This document shows positions 61,985-64,000 of a stretch of DNA of 64,000 nucleotides, piece by piece. Source of the stretch: Halomonas sp. Its GTDB lineage: Bacteria > Pseudomonadota > Gammaproteobacteria > Pseudomonadales > Halomonadaceae. The notes under the pieces are model-generated. The model was given only the letters and a program-made list of their open reading frames with translations. It ran no database searches and was not told where the DNA came from. The position numbers were made by a program, and so were the translations under genes. The DNA lies in contig NZ_VMQS01000001.1 in assembly GCF_007625055.1 (NCBI RefSeq), positions 35,154 to 99,153 on the forward strand, read 5' to 3'. Numbering within the stretch: position 1 is the stretch's first letter; every line of letters starts with the position of its first letter.

Positions 61985-62896
61985 ATGATCAAACAACGCA
62001 CCCTGCAGAACGTTATTCGTGCCACTGGAGTGGGTCTGCACTCCGGTAAAAAGGTCAACATGGCGTTGCGTCCTGCTCCCGTTGATACGGGAATTATTTT
62101 TGTCAGAACGGATATTGAACCTGCTGTAGAAATTCCCGCGCGTGCCAATCTGGTAGAAGACACCATGCTGTGTACGGCGCTTTCCTTTGAAGGCGTGAAA
62201 GTGGCAACGGTAGAGCACTTGATGTCAGCTCTGGCTGGGTTGGGTATTGATAACGCTTACATTGATGTCAACGCACCTGAAGTGCCGATCATGGATGGCA
62301 GTGCCAGCCCATTCGTATTTCTCATTCAGTCTGCAGGTATCATGGAGCAGCCGGCAGCCAAGAAATTCATGCGTATCAAACGCCCGGTGTCCGTGGTTGA
62401 AGACGATAAGGAAGCCCATTTTCTGCCTCATCAAGGCTTCAAGGTATCGTTTTCCATCGATTTTGATCATCCTGCTTTTGATCGTCAGAACCAGACCACA
62501 CGGATTGACTTTTCCACCACTTCTTTTGTCAAAGAGGTCTCCCGGGCGCGGACATTTGGCTTCATGCGCGATATTGAATTCTTGCGTTCGAACAACCTTG
62601 CGCTGGGAGGTAGCCTGGAAAATGCTATCGTTGTTGATGACTATCGCATCGTCAACGAGGGCGGTTTGCGCTACGACGACGAGTTTGTCAAGCACAAGGT
62701 GCTGGATGCCATTGGCGACCTTTACCAGTTGGGTTACAGTCTGATCGGTGAGTTTCGTGGCGTAAAATCAGGCCATGCGTTGAATAATCAGCTATGCCGT
62801 GAATTGCTGGCACAGCCTGATGCCTATGAAATCGTCACCTTTGAAGAAGCATCATCAGTGGCGCCGATTTCGTATTCAGCGCCGGCAATGGCTTAA
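61985..62896 (+). CDS. lpxC: UDP-3-O-acyl-GlcNAc deacetylase LpxC
   Basis: LpxC catalyses the committed step of lipid A synthesis, a zinc-dependent deacetylation. The 303 residues (E. coli 305) have zinc ligands H78 in [12 protein letters not shown] and the His and Asp of [12 protein letters not shown]. The catalytic histidine lies in [11 protein letters not shown]. In E. coli LpxC is degraded by FtsH through its C-terminal tail; here the tail ends ISYSAPAMA, with a similar hydrophobic, alanine-containing character. It ends the dcw region. Confidence 0.98.
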   Translation: MIKQRTLQNVIRATGVGLHSGKKVNMALRPAPVDTGIIFVRTDIEPAVEIPARANLVEDTMLCTALSFEGVKVATVEHLMSALAGLGIDNAYIDVNAPEVPIMDGSASPFVFLIQSAGIMEQPAAKKFMRIKRPVSVVEDDKEAHFLPHQGFKVSFSIDFDHPAFDRQNQTTRIDFSTTSFVKEVSRARTFGFMRDIEFLRSNNLALGGSLENAIVVDDYRIVNEGGLRYDDEFVKHKVLDAIGDLYQLGYSLIGEFRGVKSGHALNNQLCRELLAQPDAYEIVTFEEASSVAPISYSAPAMA

Positions 62897-62937
62897 CCTA
62901 GAAGGTGAGGTTCCCAGGGCTTTGAATCGTTATGTCT

Positions 62938-62962
62938 AAAGCACCGCCTTGGCGGTGCTTTT
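62938..62962. terminator. Bidirectional terminator between lpxC and dciA
   Basis: GCACCGCC (62941-62948) pairs with GGCGGTGC (62951-62958), flanked by AAA on the left and TTTT on the right, between convergent genes. The end of dciA overlaps the T-run by two bases. Confidence 0.8.
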
Positions 62963-63419
62963 AACGTTTTCTGGCATGCGATGCCAATCTGCTCAGAGCG
63001 TCTTTGAGTGCCGGGTCACCGGTCTCTTGTGCACAGGCCGCCAGGGTTTCGCCAGCATCTTTAGAGAGCTCGCGGGTGTTACGCTCAGGTACCTTGACGG
63101 GATGAACCGGTCGTACCTTGAATACCAATGCGCTAACGCCCTCGAACCCTGGTAGCTGGTGCAGTAGCCTCAACAGATTTGACTGCTCAAAGCGTAACCA
63201 GGTTATCCAGCTGGCCTGGCTACTGATGATGGTCAATTTTCCCTGACGAAATCCGCCCACATAAACATGTGCGCGCATTTCTTGCGGCAGATGAGCTCTG
63301 ACATGGCGCTGCGCCTGGTCAATCAGACGCGATTGGCGAATCAGGAGGCTGGCACCGCTGCGTTGTTCGAGGAGTTTCCCGATGGGCTGTGCTCGCGAAC
63401 GCTTAACCTTTATACTCAT
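62961..63419 (-). CDS. dciA: DnaB-helicase loader DciA (DUF721)
   Basis: DciA is the ancestral bacterial helicase operator that loads DnaB in species lacking DnaC. The 152-residue protein from ATG 63419 shows the KH-like DUF721 core: LEQRSGASLLIRQSRLIDQA, then LTIISSQASWITWLRFEQSNLLRLL. A TTG start (63446) would add nine residues. Gene position between lpxC and secA is the usual one in pseudomonads and relatives. It is divergent from the small ORF before secA. Confidence 0.88.
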   Translation of the reverse strand: MSIKVKRSRAQPIGKLLEQRSGASLLIRQSRLIDQAQRHVRAHLPQEMRAHVYVGGFRQGKLTIISSQASWITWLRFEQSNLLRLLHQLPGFEGVSALVFKVRPVHPVKVPERNTRELSKDAGETLAACAQETGDPALKDALSRLASHARKR

Positions 63420-63522
63420 GCGCTTGGCTCTTCGGCTGATCCTCAAATGGGCGTTTGGGGAGGAAACATGATGTTTGCCGTTTAAAAATAAAGCCTAACA
63501 CGCTCAGGAGTTTAGCCACAGC

Positions 63523-63894
63523 ATGTCTTTGCCATCTTTATCGCGACCTTTGTCAGAGCGCCGTTCACGTCGCCATGGGGTTGCGCGATGGTGGTTGGCA
63601 GGCCTCTTGGTGGGCTGTCTGCTGCCGGCTACCTTTTCCCCGGTTGATGTCACGCGCAGCGGCGAGCGCAGCGCTTGTGTGGTGTTATTTGTGCCCGCGG
63701 TGTTGAGAGCCCACTCCCGCCATATTGCCTGGGTGCGGCGGGTTTATCAGCGCTGGCTGGGTAGTGCGCCACCCGACGCGGATGTTCAAGTGACGTCTGG
63801 AAAACGATCCGGTGTCATTATTGTATGGTTGGTAGCCGCTCAAGATGTTTTCACGCGTCGTGGTCCACCGTCCAATCGACGTCAGACAATATGA
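63523..63894 (+). CDS. Small secretory protein upstream of secA; candidate SecM-like arrest peptide
   Basis: I do not recognise the family from overall sequence. The 123-residue product has a basic N-terminus (ERRSRRHGVARW), one hydrophobic segment (about residues 24-40) like a signal sequence, and a basic, low-complexity remainder. The C-terminus reads GVIIVWLVAAQ, then DVFTRRGPPSNRRQTI: R112-R113-G114-P115-P116 followed by seven residues. E. coli SecM ends VWISQAQGIRAGP plus four residues, so W, AQ and R-x-G-P recur, though W-R spacing differs by two or three. Codons after RRGPP form one arm of a hairpin over the secA ribosome-binding site. CAGGAG lies 12 bases before the ATG. Role as a secretion monitor is inference. 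Confidence 0.75.
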   Translation: MSLPSLSRPLSERRSRRHGVARWWLAGLLVGCLLPATFSPVDVTRSGERSACVVLFVPAVLRAHSRHIAWVRRVYQRWLGSAPPDADVQVTSGKRSGVIIVWLVAAQDVFTRRGPPSNRRQTI

Positions 63895-63948
63895 TCCTGG
63901 TAACATCATTTCTATTAGGCTCCTTGAGCTAAGCTACGTCAATTGGAC
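63870..63948 (+). promoter_or_regulatory. Hairpin covering the secA ribosome-binding site
   Basis: GTCCAATCGACGT (63870-63882) pairs with ACGTCAATTGGAC (63936-63948) at 12 of 13 positions, with a single C-A mismatch. The 3' arm contains GGA (63945-63947), six bases before the secA ATG and the only visible Shine-Dalgarno. The 5' arm lies in the last codons of the small upstream ORF, starting at the third base of P116. A smaller stem, GCTC/GAGC (63919-63929), sits in the loop. Confidence 0.75.
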
Positions 63949-63953
63949 AGTTC

Positions 63954-64000
63954 ATGATTAATAATTTATTGCGCAAGGTGGTCGGTTCGAAAAACGACCG
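63954..64000 (+). CDS. secA: Preprotein translocase ATPase SecA, N-terminal fragment
   Basis: The last 47 bases encode MINNLLRKVVGSKND and the start of an Arg codon, matching the SecA N-terminus (E. coli MLIKLLTKVFGSRNDR). SecA is the motor that drives secretory proteins through SecYEG. About 900 residues continue beyond the window. GGA six bases upstream is the likely ribosome-binding site and is held in the hairpin described for 63870-63948. Confidence 0.93.
   Translation, partial: MINNLLRKVVGSKND

Noticed and set aside
63455..63706. An 83-codon plus-strand frame overlapping the small ORF before secA
   Set aside because: It is out of frame with the better candidate at 63523, lacks a signal sequence and arrest-like end, and stops well before secA.

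Overview
The window is a continuous piece of a gammaproteobacterial chromosome made almost entirely of conserved housekeeping genes. The gene order (gpsA-sixA, gatCAB/mreBCD-maf-rng-yhdP-tldD, the rpoN-lpt-kds block beside mla-ibaG-murA-hisGD, algW, rplM-rpsI-petABC-sspAB, dolP-diaA-yraN-lpoA/rsmI-rnpB, then the dcw cluster to secA) resembles Pseudomonas and the Oceanospirillales. The moderate GC content and protein sequences suggest a Halomonas-like member of the Halomonadaceae. That placement is inference. I see no insertion sequence, prophage, CRISPR array, tRNA or rRNA gene.

Layout. 1-0.9 kb: the 3' end of gpsA, then sixA. 1-4.2 kb, minus strand: gatCAB, divergent from mreBCD-maf-rng-yhdP-tldD (4.4-14.4 kb). 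14.5-16.5 kb: darP and pmbA, divergent. 16.5-23.7 kb, minus strand: a long block for lipopolysaccharide export and Kdo synthesis (kdsD, kdsC, lptC, lptA, lptB), then rpoN, hpf, ptsN, rapZ and ptsO. 23.9-27.1 kb: mlaFEDCB, closed by a terminator; then ibaG-murA-hisG-hisD to 30.8 kb. 30.9-33.6 kb: algW/degS (-), a Nif3-like gene (+) and zapG (-). 33.9-40.3 kb: zapE, rplM-rpsI, the cytochrome bc1 operon petABC, and sspA-sspB. 40.4-43.6 kb, minus strand: dolP, diaA, yraN, lpoA. 43.8-45.0 kb: rsmI and the RNase P RNA. 45.1-61.8 kb: the dcw cluster rsmH-ftsL-ftsI-murE-murF-mraY-murD-ftsW-murG-murC-ddlB-ftsQ, a 344-base gap, then ftsA-ftsZ. 62.0-64.0 kb: lpxC, dciA (-), a small secretory ORF, and the first 15 codons of secA.

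Functionally the window brings together cell shape (MreBCD), peptidoglycan synthesis and its activator (Mur enzymes, MraY, MurG, Ddl, FtsI, FtsW, LpoA), division (FtsL/Q/A/Z, ZapE, ZapG), outer-membrane construction (LptA/B/C, KdsC/D, LpxC, Mla, DolP, YhdP), envelope stress sensing (AlgW/DegS) and nitrogen-PTS control.

The most interesting signal is at the right edge. An unassigned 123-residue protein with an N-terminal membrane segment ends in RRGPP plus seven residues, 59 bases before secA. The codons just after RRGPP can pair over 12 of 13 positions with the secA ribosome-binding site. This is the architecture of the E. coli secM-secA translation-arrest switch, but with a different protein sequence. 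Other points of note: mraZ is missing, and two tandem palindromes lie before rsmH; ftsQ and ftsA are separated; a large hairpin lies between ftsZ and lpxC; and the rplM leader is structured.
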